Below are positions 11,267 through 20,553 of a stretch of DNA of 24,815 bases, piece after piece (positions within the stretch are counted from its first letter, which is position 1; each line of letters opens with the position of its first letter). Source of the stretch: Gonium pectorale (taxonomy: Eukaryota; Chlorophyta; Chlorophyceae; Chlamydomonadales; Volvocaceae); NCBI GenBank assembly GCA_001584585.1, contig LSYV01000009.1, positions 976,445-1,001,259 on the forward strand, in the 5' to 3' direction. The notes under the pieces were generated by a model. It was not told the origin of the DNA. It made no database searches and was given only the letters and a program-made list of their open reading frames with translations. The translations under genes were made by a program, and so were the position numbers.

Positions 11267-12471
11267 AAATCCCTGGACACGCCCGCAACGTCAGCAAGGC
11301 GCCGCCGTGCGCGTGTTGGCCCACGGAGGTGCGGCTGACCGCAACCCGGCCCCCGCTGCGCTGCAAACCGCGCTGCTGCTGCGCGCAGCATACTAACACT
11401 GCTCACTACTTTCAGGTGAGCGGTTGCGGCGCCTCCGCGGTATTAAACACTCGGACTTGCTCCTGGGCCAAGGGTTTGAATGGGAATGGCACCTCTTGTT
11501 GCGGGCCTCTTGCGGCGGGTGGCGGCTGATGTGGCGGCCTGACGCCCCAACCCCTCGGAACGCACCCATCGGCCCCTGCACATGGGGCCTCAGTGTTTGC
11601 TATGTGAGTTACAAGGCATTGCGATGTACCGGACCGTAGCGATGGGCATGGGAGGGCGGATTCATTTGTGACTGCGGACCGTGGAGATGTGTGCGGGGCG
11701 GGTGGGCACTTTGCACCTGCGGGCGTTCGCATGCGGAGGCCCAGTGCAGTCCCGAACGACCCAAGGCGCTGGTTGGATTTTCGTAGCCACTTGCAGCGCC
11801 ATGGCACCAAGGCGCGGCGCATGCGTGCATTTCCGACGAACCGTAGTTGGCTGCGCCCGTCAGGCCTGTGTGGGGACGCGTGGCGTATGCCGGGGGCGCG
11901 TTTGCGGTTGTAGGCGCCCGGGGGGGGGGAAACATACCAGCTAGCCAGCTGTCTGCGGGGAGTTCTCGTAACCGCGACGCGCCGAAGCGCCGGTGTTGCA
12001 TTGGCGGAAAAAAGGCACAGGATTAGCGGCAGATTTGCTGGCGGCTGAGTGGCATCGCGGCATCTGCAATTGCAGGGGCCTAATGCCTAGGTGAGGGGTC
12101 TCGTTGCATCTGATTGTGCGTTGGCATGCAAGCGCCGTAAAGAGGGTATTGCGCGCATCGCTGCAGGCGCGCCGCAAGCGGCGGCACCTAGGAAACGGAG
12201 GTGTCATTAGGATTGGATTGGCAGTGCCTCGAGCGTGGCCGCCCCTATCCTGCCCGAAGGGAGGCGGCGCGCGTGCATTCCCGTGCGGCGGCGTATACTA
12301 GCTACGGACGGGATACTGACAAATGTGGTAGGTAGCGTATGGAACGCACGGGGTGCGAATGTACGATGCTGTGTTGTGGGATGTGGGGCACGGGTAGTGG
12401 TGGTGCGGGGTGGGTTGCGGAAGGCTGCCGTTGTGGCTGTACGTATCCCGCGGGCCGGCAATGTAGAGACG

Positions 12472-12494
12472 GAGGAAACGCGAGGAAACGCGAG
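12472..12494. repeat. 10-base tandem repeat, 2.3 copies
   Basis: GAGGAAACGC occurs twice in direct succession, followed by GAG, in otherwise non-coding DNA. It is probably slippage without function. Confidence 0.6.
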
Positions 12495-12851
12495 AGCGCC
12501 TCCACTGCGTCTCTTGCGGCTCTGCAGGCCCGCCCTCGCCACTGCCCGCAGGCTGTAGGTTGCAGTTTGCCCGTAGTGATTTTCCGGCGGCAGTGGCATT
12601 GGCCTGTCCGCGTGGGGCGGAGCCCCGCATAATGTCTTGTCCATCGCAATGTGCATGTTTCGACGATCGTAGAATGCGGGGAGAACACTGAGGCGTTGGC
12701 ATGGTGCCGGTTTTGGGGCTCTGACAGGCGGCCGAGACACTGGTTGAACTTATGCATAATGTTTGCCGCGGGCTGGACGGGCCGGGCAGCGCCTATTCGA
12801 GGAGAGGGGCCCATGCTGCAGTGCTAGATCCAACAACAGTCGTGCAACCAG

Positions 12852-12869
12852 GTTTCCATACTTGGAAAC
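12852..12869. repeat. Small hairpin, 7-bp arms
   Basis: GTTTCCA (12852-12858), loop TACT and TGGAAAC (12863-12869) form a perfect inverted repeat in the gene-free region between the cyclase and the hydrolase. Confidence 0.7.
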
Positions 12870-13343
12870 GCAATACTGCAAAAGGACGCTTGTCTGACGA
12901 GCCAAGCAAACGGGCTCATCTGCGGACCAGGGCATGCCAACGGTGGGCCGCTGGCCGAGCCCTTCCCTCGGCTCCTGCCCGGCGCCAGCCCCATACCGTA
13001 CCTCGCCGCTGTGGGCCCGTGCGCTGCGACCCGCGGCCATGTCCGCCGGACTAATTGTCTGAGCTCGCGCCATCCGCCCATGGGCGCCGACAGACAAGCT
13101 TGCTCCGCCCCTCCGCCAGCGCGCGGCCCGTAGCAGCTCTTTCAATCGGCGCAAACGCCGCTACGTACCATCCCGCGACGCATGCGAACCCCCCCCCCCG
13201 CTGTTCCCCATAGCCTCACTCACACAGCGACTGCGACCCCCATGGCCCCGATTCAGGCATGTGCCATGTCCGGTCAGCAGCACCCCAGCCCCCCCCCATG
13301 TCCGTAGAGGTGTGGTGTGGCTCCCCAACTGCAGTTTTCATTT

Positions 13344-13348
13344 TTACA
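13344..13348 (-). terminator. TGTAA polyadenylation signal of the alpha/beta hydrolase
   Basis: TTACA on the plus strand reads TGTAA on the minus strand, about 350 bases after the hydrolase stop codon, a normal 3' UTR length for these algae. The motif class is established for Chlamydomonas; the assignment rests on position. Confidence 0.55.
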
Positions 13349-13694
13349 AGCGCAACGCAGCTCTCCACCCGTCCCTGGGCTCCAGGCTTGACGCAGAGGC
13401 TGCTTCTACCAGAATCGGTTTACGGCAGCCACTACTGCAACAAAGCTGGATCCCCGGCGCCCGCGACCCTTCTTCCCTGTAGCCCACCGTCGTTCTCGCC
13501 CTGCTGCCCACCACCCAGCTCTGGCCGGCCCCACCCAGCTCCCGCCCCTCCCCTCGAACGCTGCAAGCAGGCAAGGCCATGGCCCCGCTGCACGCAACGC
13601 GCTTCCTTGCCCGCCTCGCACCAACGCTCAAATGGGTCCATCGAGTGTGAAGTGCAACGCGAAACCTCCGAATGGAGTCTGGGCTCCGGGGCCC

Positions 13695-16600
13695 TCAACG
13701 CAGCAGCCGCTGCTCCAGGAAGCGCACCATGGCGGCCGCCGCCGCCTGGAAGTGCTCCCCCCGGTACGCGTCGAAGTGGGTGCAGCTCAGCTCCACCACG
13801 CTGGCGTTGCCTCCCGGGACCAGCCCGGCCGCGCGGCGGACCAGCCCGACGGGACACAGCACGTCCTCGGCGGCCGCCACGAAGAGCACCGGCGCGGCGA
13901 TGCTCGGGACGGAGGCGATGGGGCTGTAGGAGGAGGTCTCCAGCGTGAAGCGCGCGAGGATGCGAGGCTGCCAGCCGCCCTGAGGGGGTGGGGATTGCAG
14001 GCGGGGACGGGGCGCCGAGTCAAGGCGCGAGCAGAGGCAGGCATAGCGCAAGGGCGTGCATCTATCATGTGCGGGAGCGGGGCGGGGTGCAAATGAAGGT
14101 GGGAAACGGGTCGCAGCCACATTGCGACGCCTCGGCCCATGCAGCGACGTAGCGGCTGGTCCTTCTGCATTTAAATTGGTGCTACATCGCCGGGCCTGTA
14201 GCGCCTCGCCGATGCCCAGCAGCAGAAACACCCCCCCCCCCGGGCGCCAGCATTATGGCCCCGGGCGTTTCACGCCTCTTGGCGGGTCGACGAGCCCTCC
14301 CTCCGGCGACTCAACGGCTCAGCGCTTCGGCCATGCCCGCCCGTGACTCGCCTGCTTCTCCGTCGGGTGCTTGGAGTAGTATGCCTGCAGCTCGTGCGGG
14401 CTGACCTGCATAACCGTGAGCTGCCCTGCCGTACCAATCGTCTTGACGTACGCGGGCGCCACGTACGGCGCCAGCATGTGCGAGAGCCTGGGCGCCAGCG
14501 CCGCCAGTGGCCCCGACGCCCGCTGGCTCGCTGGCCCGCCGTTCACAGCGGCGCCGTCGGCGGTGGCGGCGGCGGCGCCGCCGGCGGTTGCGTTGAGGTT
14601 GGCGCCGAAGCCGTCAGCGGCGGGTGCGTCGTTGTAGAGGAGGCCAGCGCTGCGCAGCGCCCGCGCGGCGGCGGCTCTCAGCGCGTCGTGCATTCCGGCG
14701 ATGAGGAGGCGGAGGGAGGGCAGCACGCTGCGGCGGCGCACGCTGTTGCGGCTGGCCTCCACGCCGTCCAGGTGGGGAACCTGCGGGGGAAGGCGAGCAA
14801 CCGGAGGGTCCGTGGGGCGGGTGGAGGGCAGGGACCTGAGCGGGCGAGTCCCGCCGCGCCGCGACAGGCGTGCGGCCAGGGAGGGAGGCTGGCGTGTGTT
14901 CTGTGCTGGCAGCTGGGCCGGAGGCTTCCTTAAAGGGTACACGCAATGGGTGCATTGGCGCGCAGTCCTGCTGTGCTGGCTGGGCCTTGGTCCGTATCAG
15001 ACTCAGTCGTCGCTGCCACGGCTGGCTGGCCGGACCGGCGAACCTGGGACCCGCCCGTACCGGCAATGGAGCATCCCGTGGGGCCTCGCAACATGCTCCC
15101 CCGTCTCCACTACCAAGAGCTGGAGCTGTTTGCAAGACATGCCAACCCGACATTACCCGACCCACCCGCTGGCCCCCCCACTCGGCTACTCACCCATTCA
15201 GCCATCCGCCCACCCAGCCACCCACCATGGAGACCACGGCCGCCACGCTGCCCGGCTCAGCCTCCGCGGCGGTCACCAGCACGTGGCCCCCCGCGTACGA
15301 GGTGCCCCACAGAGCCACCTGGTGCAGCGAATCGGGGAGGGGGGGCGGGCGGGCGCGCAGGGCGGCAGCACTTGCCATAAGCGTCACTAGTGCCCTCTGG
15401 GCGGCGGGGTGCCGGGCTCACGAGGAGGATGCCGGTGTGCCGTCGTACATACGTCGTACATACGCCGTACGTACAGGCGACCCGCGCCAGCCAGTAGCCC
15501 GGTCGCCCGGTCGCCTCCACTGCCAACGGTGATCCACCAGATTCGCCACGCACACACTGCATGTAGTAGCCGTTGAACAGCAGGCGTCCATAGAAGTGGC
15601 TCCGAGCCGACACCGGTTTTGCACCCCCAGCACCGCCGTGCCCGTGAGCATGCCCGTGGCCGTGCCCGCATCCCGCAGTCGCTGCACCGCACCGCACCGC
15701 ACCGCACCGCACCGCACCGCACCGCACCGCACCGCACCGCACCGCACCGCACCGCACCGCACCGCACCGCACCGCACCGCACCGCACCTTGTTCACGTCG
15801 TACTGGGGCCCCAGGGCCCCCGACTGCGGCGGATGAGGCAGGCAGGTGAGCGGGGGCAGGGAGGCCCGGGGAGGGGGGGCGCCGTTAGAGGCGGCGCGAG
15901 GGACCGCTGGCGGTGCGCAGCGCTCACGGCTGCGGAGCAGATGCGTAAGCGCTGCGGTGGAGCGCATCCACCCAAACACCACCCGCCTATTGGTAGGCCA
16001 CCCACGGCCACGTAATCCGGGCATACATGCACGGCAAGCCCCTCTAGTAAGGCTCCTTACTTCTGCCGGCAGCCCGCACCACACACGCTGTCCGTTGTGG
16101 GTGCGGGCGGGACGCAGAGAGCCGGGATTCGTGGCCTTTCCCGCTCGCTTTTGTCTAACTGCCCCAAAAACTGCCCAACTTTTCACGTCACGCCCGGGTT
16201 TGGGCGGGCCATGCAACATGCTCCCCGCCACCCCAGCTGAAGGGTGGCGCAGCCTGGCGGCCGTCGCGCCCCGGCTCCCCCATGATCACCGGGCCTCTGC
16301 TTCCCCGCTCCACCACCACAACTATCCACCGCGCCCCACCTTGACAAACGCCAGAGCGGCGGCGTAGTCCTGCAGGTGGCGCCTGGGCGACACCCAGTGC
16401 CGCGGCTCGCCGTCGCTGCCGCCAAAGGTCCGGTAGTCGAACACAAACGCCGCCATGCCCGCCGCCGCGAACGCGTCCGCGAAGCGATGCAGGCCGAGGT
16501 CCTTCTGACCGCCCAGGCCGTGCGCCATGATGACAACCGGGAACGGCGGCCACCGGCGGCCGCCGCCAGCGGCGGTGGCGGCGGCGGTGGCGGCGGTGGG

Positions 16601-16825
16601 CGTGTAGAGCCAGGCCTCGCACGCGGTGCCCTGGCTGGTGAAGAACAGCGTGCGACGGGTGTACGGCAGGCCGTCCTCGGCGACGATAGGCGCCGAGCCG
16701 GGCGTTGGGCTGGGGTCGCGCACGAAGCCGTACGAGAGCTCCTTGTCGTACGGTACGGCAGCCAGAGCGGCCAGCAGCGCGGTTGCGATGGCGGCAGCGG
16801 AGGCGAAGCGGCCGAGGAAGGCCAT
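13695..16825 (-). CDS. Alpha/beta-fold serine hydrolase
   Basis: Five phase-0 exons: 16340-16825, 15788-15823, 15226-15318, 14352-14780, 13695-13979, giving 442 residues. The N-terminus is hydrophobic and Ala-rich (~8-24), suggesting a signal peptide, transit sequence or anchor. The core shows MAHGLGG (oxyanion loop, ~101-106), FDYRTFGGSDG (~129-139), the nucleophile elbow GTSYAGG with Ser181, the acid in AAAEDVLCP (Asp387) and CTHFDAYRG with His416, so the triad is complete. It resembles esterase/dienelactone-hydrolase-like proteins of bacteria and algae; the substrate cannot be read from sequence. Residues ~206-348 hold a lid-like segment with a low-complexity Ala/Gly patch. An in-frame upstream ATG (17047) exists, but 16825 has a better GCAGCCATGG context and directly precedes the hydrophobic segment. 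The fourth intron starts with GC instead of GT; the second starts with a GTGCG array. It is divergent from the sirtuin. Confidence 0.85.
13980..14351 (-). other. GC-AG intron of the hydrolase
   Basis: On the minus strand the exon ends AAGCAG and the intron begins GCGAGT, with the acceptor CCCCTCAG before GGC GGC TGG. No GT donor nearby keeps the frame. The joined protein (PTEKQ then GGWQPRILAR) matches the expected order of the family. The CAG/GCGAGT context is the strong donor context typical of GC-AG introns. A C11 run (14231-14241, G11 in the transcript) lies within. Confidence 0.7.
15441..15473. repeat. 11-base tandem repeat, three copies
   Basis: CGTCGTACATA appears twice exactly (15441-15451, 15452-15462), followed by the variant CGCCGTACGTA (15463-15473). 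It lies inside the second intron of the hydrolase and is rich in alternating purine-pyrimidine GTAC steps. No function is evident. Confidence 0.75.
15684..15787 (-). repeat. GTGCG pentanucleotide array abutting a 5' splice site
   Basis: About 20.8 perfect head-to-tail copies of GTGCG (minus strand; ACCGC/GCACC on plus). The first copy is the 5' splice site of the hydrolase's second intron: AAC AAG then GTGCGGTGCGG. Every later copy repeats the same donor-like hexamer GTGCGG. The array therefore fills the first ~104 bases of a 469-base intron. Confidence 0.9.
15788..15823 (-). other. 36-base microexon of the hydrolase
   Basis: It encodes SGALGPQYDVNK, phase 0 on both sides, with acceptor CCGCCGCAG and donor GTGCGG. 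It joins ALAFVK to VALWGTSYAGG, giving the usual spacing between the helix and the nucleophile strand. This fit is the main evidence, since twelve codons are too few to judge alone. Confidence 0.8.
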
Positions 16826-17334
16826 GGCTGCGGCGGGACCGAAAGGGCTCGAGGGGGCTAGGGGTCCGAGGGGAGGGAGCGGCCGACAGGCGCCGTCGGG
16901 CCGTCCAAGGACGCGAGCGGCGTAGACTGGATGCGAACGGCCGGCGGGGCTCCTGTGCGGGACAACACGCGCGCCAGGCGCTGCCTGTGTCTGGATGCCT
17001 GAGAGAGGTGCAGCGCCTCCGGGCCTCGGCAGCTCACACGGGGCCAATATCGGGGCAAGTGGGCACCGGACCGGTGAGGCGCGGGTGCGGCCTGTGCCTA
17101 CGGCAGCACTCAGTCGGCTGTGTCCTTGCGACGGCGGCGTTCAGCTGGGTCGCCGATGGGCAAGGCAAGGAATAAGCCAACAAGAACAGACCAAGAGAGA
17201 GACGGTTGTACGATGTCGGACGCCGCTCGTCAACCGGCATCGCTCGCATCGAGGAATAGTTCGAATGCTGTCCTGTAGCCGCGCAGACCAGTCACCAATT
17301 TAGGTAGAGAGGCTGCTCAACTGTGTTGCCACGT
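16826..17334. promoter_or_regulatory. Divergent promoter interval, hydrolase (-) / sirtuin (+)
   Basis: Only 509 bases separate the two start codons, so both 5' UTRs and promoters must share this stretch unless a start is misplaced. GC content falls towards the sirtuin side, and a CCAAT box lies at 17295-17299, about 35 bases before the sirtuin ATG. No clear TATA box is visible for either gene. Co-regulation is an inference from geometry. Confidence 0.55.
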
Positions 17335-20285
17335 ATGTTGCTATCGGCCCTAAAGGCGCGGCGCGCGGTGTCTGCGACCCCATGCCGGTGTGTAGCGGCT
17401 GCACTTAACGAGCTCGTTAACATGGTAACCGTTGAACACCGAGCAGGGATGGTGCCGCTCAACACCTCACACACGGTTGATTGCTCGACGCATTGCCCCT
17501 TCCGTGCTGTATTCCCCATCGCTTCTCAGGGCAGCTAAGATCGCAACGTCGCCGGCGCCCGTGGCGCCACCCGCGACTGATGAGCACGTTGCCACGCTCG
17601 TCTCCGCTTTCCAAGACAGCCGACGCCTGCTGCTGCTTACGGGCGCAGGCTGCAGCACCGAGTCAGGTGCGTTGCTGCGGTCGCTGGTCCGCTGGCCCAC
17701 ACCCGGCACTACTCCCCCAGCCTCAGGCCCCTCGCCTGCCCTGCCCCCGCCTTACCACCCACAACCCTCGCTTCCCGCATCTTGTTCCCCTCCTGCCATA
17801 CCCAACACCCGCACACACCCTCTTGCCAGGCGTCCCCGACTACCGTTCTCCCCAAGGCGCCTATTCGACCGGCTTCAAGCCCATGACCCACCAGCAGTTC
17901 ATGGCCAGCCCCGCCAACCGCGCGCGCTACTGGGCCCGCTCCTTCTACGGCTGGCCGCGCTTCTCCGCCACGCGGCCCAACGCGGCACACGTGGCGTTGG
18001 CGGAGCTGGAGCAGCGGGTGGGGTACCCGGGCGGGGCGGGAGGGGGAGCGGCGGGCGAGCGGGGTCGGCACGGTATTGGCTGGCACAGAGATGAGACGAC
18101 CATCCGAACTAACAGCGCCAAGTGCCGCGCATGGGTTGGAGATAGGCGCACGTGCGATGCCCAAACACAGTGTGCATTCCAAGAGATTAAACTTGCACGG
18201 CCGGCACAGGCCCATGATGGGGCACCCTTGCGAGGGGGTAGCTCCCACCCGCCTGCCGCCTTCCCCCACCCCGCCGTCACCCCGCCCCGCCTCCCTCACA
18301 CTCGCCGCCCTTGCCCGCCCCTCAGGGCTGGATTAGCGGTCTGATTACGCAGAACGTGGACCGCCTGCACAGCGCCGCGGGCTCCCGGAACGTGCTCGAG
18401 CTGCACGGGACCAGCCACGAGTGGGTGGGGCGTCGCCGGGCCGGGAGGGCCTGAGTCGGGCGGGTACCGGCAGGTGTGGGGGTCTACTGACTCAATTGCC
18501 GGGCGGTACGAGCGACGCAGGGGATGCGTCCTGCGGGGCTCCCTTGGCTTCCCTTGGCCTCCCAGGAGCAGGGACTGCGGGGGCACGGCCGGCTGGTGGC
18601 ATGCGGGGCTCACTCGGCGGGCATGGTTGCGTGGCGGTGGGTTCTGGGGAGGCTAGAGAGGCCCCTGGCCATTCCCAGCTGTGCCGTGCGGCCGGGGACC
18701 TACGGAGCATAGCCGGTGGGAAGGGTCGTGCTCAAGGCACGGAGAGTGCTATCAACCTCCTCGCCCCGCACCAGGGTGGTCTGCCTGGGCTGCGGTCGCC
18801 GCACCGCCCGGGCCGACATGCAGCGGGCGCTGGCGGACCTGAACCCCGCGGCCGCCGCGCACCTGGCCACGCTGCTCACGCGGCCGGCCGACCCGGCGGC
18901 GGAACGGGAGCAGGCGCTGCGGGTTGGCACCAGCCGAGACAACATCCGCGTGGTGAGCCGCGAGCGGCGCGCAATGCCGAGCCCCGTGGAGATGTGTTCC
19001 GAGGGACGCAATCGCGCTACCTTTCGCGATGGGCATTCAGCGCGCAGGCCCCGGCGTCGCCGGGCCGCGCGAGTGTGCCTCCTTTCCGCTTCCCGCTGCC
19101 ACTAGAGCGTGTCAGTTGCTACGTGCCTGCCCCGCTGCGCCCCGCCGCAAGGGGGAGGCGGGGTCGCGCGCCCTGCCAGCCGGCATGCCTACGGGTGTGC
19201 AAGCAGCGCGTACGATCCGGAGCACCCCGGGCCATCTGTTTCCCCGCCGACGTATACGGATGGTGCGGCGTCCCAACGTTGCCGTGCCTGCCCACTCGAC
19301 CCGTGCCCTCTCTCGCGCACCCCTGTTCCCGCAGGCGGCGTCCGCGTCCTCCTCAGGAGTTGCGGCAGGCTCGCAGTCCGGCGCGGCCGCATCGGGGCCC
19401 GCGACGGCCGGGCCAGCCGGGAGCACTGTCGTGCCGCTCCAGCGCCCCGACGGTGACGTGGAGTTGGTGGACGCGGGCCGGGGCTTCACGGTGCCGCCGT
19501 GCGGCAACTGCGGTGGCGTGCTCAAGCCGGACGTGGTGTTCTTCGGTGATAACATTCCGCAGGAGCGGAAAGACAGGTGAAGGGACAAGGGGGCACGGGT
19601 GCGGGTGCGGGGGTGGGTGGTCAGGAAGGGAACGCTGTCCACTGATGGCTCCCTCCTTTCTCTGCAGATTCTCTTTCCCCCCTCAATTCCCTTCTCTCAC
19701 AGGGCCTCGCAGCTTGCGTCGTCATGCGACGCGCTGGTGGTGGTTGGCAGCAGCGTCATGGTGTACTCGGCGTTCCGGCTGGTGGAGGAGGCCAAGCGGG
19801 CGGGTGCGAGGCTGGTGATGGTCAATGTGGGGCCAACGCGCGCGGACAAGCTGGCAGATGCCAAGGTAGGGCGGGAGGGGAGGGGAGCAGCGACAGGGAG
19901 GCGGTGCGAGGGTGACGCATATGGGGCGCTGGGGTCATGTGGGCGCCTTTGGTAACCGCCGGGTCGACGAGCCTCCTGGAAAGGGAGCACACTGGGTTGA
20001 GGGTGGTTTCACAGGTTGCGTGTGCGCGGGCCCCGCGCGCCTGTCCTGTAGAGGGTACTTGGGCACTTGAGACGGGAGTCTGTAGGGCCTGGTGCTTGGG
20101 CGATATGCGCGCCTTCGGCGTTGGCGCTGACTCCGCGACACGTCAAAGACTCTCGGCCCCCCATGGGCTCCAACCCACTACCCCCCGGGCTCCCATACCC
20201 GGCCGCGCAGGTTGAGGCGCGTGCTGGCGAGGTGCTGACTCGACTTGCGCGTCACCCGCAGCTGCTGCTGCCTAAGATCAATTAA
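17335..20285 (+). CDS. SRT2: Class II sirtuin (SIRT4/SRT2-like NAD-dependent deacylase)
   Basis: NAD-dependent protein lysine deacylase/ADP-ribosyltransferase family. Eight exons, 376 residues: 17335-17387, 17530-17666, 17830-18017, 18326-18420, 18775-18952, 19335-19576, 19703-19865, 20211-20285. Motifs in order: [15 protein letters not shown] (NAD loop, ~56-70), [13 protein letters not shown] (typical of SIRT4-type proteins), TQNVDRLH (~134-141), catalytic His153 in LELHG, zinc pair CLGC (161/164), [17 protein letters not shown] (273/276), GSS (313-315), [12 protein letters not shown] (~339-350). The first exon encodes [12 protein letters not shown], an Arg-rich, acid-free leader that suggests mitochondrial import. 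Its phase-2 donor fits exon 2 exactly, which otherwise has no ATG. The zinc module carries an Ala/Ser/Gly-rich insert (~218-250). SRT2 is the plant class II name; orthology is inferred from motifs. Exon 1 is the least certain part. Confidence 0.9.
17405..17420. repeat. 16-bp perfect palindrome in sirtuin intron 1
   Basis: TTAACGAGCTCGTTAA is its own reverse complement. It lies in the first sirtuin intron, 18 bases after the donor. It could be a dimeric factor site near the 5' end of the gene or chance; the sequence alone does not decide. Confidence 0.75.
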
Positions 20286-20553
20286 GGCCTTGAATCCTGA
20301 GCCAGTGCGACCTGCGGAAGCCTGCTGCAACGACACCCTCGAGGTCAGTGCCTCAACGTACGAAAAACGGGGAGCTGGTTTCTCGTGGCTCCAAGTCTCA
20401 CAACTCCGGTTCATGGTATTCTATCAACCTCCAAAGCATTGTATAGGTCTGGACTAATTATTTGCACGAGCTTGCTCCGAGCGTTCCAACGCCCTTTCAA
20501 GGTAGTCAGGAGAAACGCCTAGCCCCGCAGTAGCTGAGAGTGGTCCGGCGGAA
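20286..20553 (+). other. Sirtuin 3' flank and HAD-phosphatase promoter
   Basis: These 268 bases must hold the sirtuin 3' UTR and the promoter and 5' UTR of the next gene. No TGTAA is present; TGTAT near 20440 is the closest variant. The 20380-20470 part is AT-richer than its surroundings. The two genes are tandem and very close, but there is no sign of a shared transcript. Confidence 0.4.

Larger units (their letters stand above)
10762..13694. other. 2.9-kb region without a supported gene (convergent 3' flanks)
   Basis: The region lies between the stop of the plus-strand cyclase and the stop of the minus-strand hydrolase. Open frames on both strands (for example 12207-12740 on minus) show no conserved motif, no phased exon chain and shifting composition, so I treat it as 3' UTRs plus intergenic DNA. 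I see no plus-strand TGTAA; TGTAG near 11038-11042 is the nearest variant for the cyclase. The region contains a nested hairpin (11224-11266), a G10 run (11920-11929), a short 10-base tandem (12472-12494), a 7-bp-arm hairpin (12852-12869) and a C11 run (13189-13199). Confidence 0.5.

Noticed and set aside
12207..12814. Overlapping minus-strand frames of 134-177 codons
   Set aside because: No conserved motif and no polyadenylation or exon context beyond the orphan TGTAA at 11609-11613.
14231..14241. C11 run, with C11 at 13189-13199 and G10 at 11920-11929
   Set aside because: Isolated homopolymers in non-coding DNA; no set of four G-tracts close enough to argue for a quadruplex.
15684..15788. 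Possible CRISPR-like or satellite array
   Set aside because: The units are contiguous 5-mers without spacers in a nuclear intron; it is a microsatellite.
15257..16231. 324-codon minus-strand frame containing (VRCGA)n repeats
   Set aside because: It is created by the 5-base array, which stays open in all frames; the true exon here is the 36-base microexon.
16826..17047. N-terminal extension of the hydrolase from the upstream in-frame ATG at 17047
   Set aside because: The extra 74 residues are Pro/Ala/Arg-rich without motif, and the ATG at 16825 has a stronger context and directly precedes the hydrophobic leader.
18421..19818. 465-codon plus-strand frame through the sirtuin
   Set aside because: It runs through sirtuin introns and reads exon 5 and most of exon 6 out of frame; only short parts coincide with real exons.
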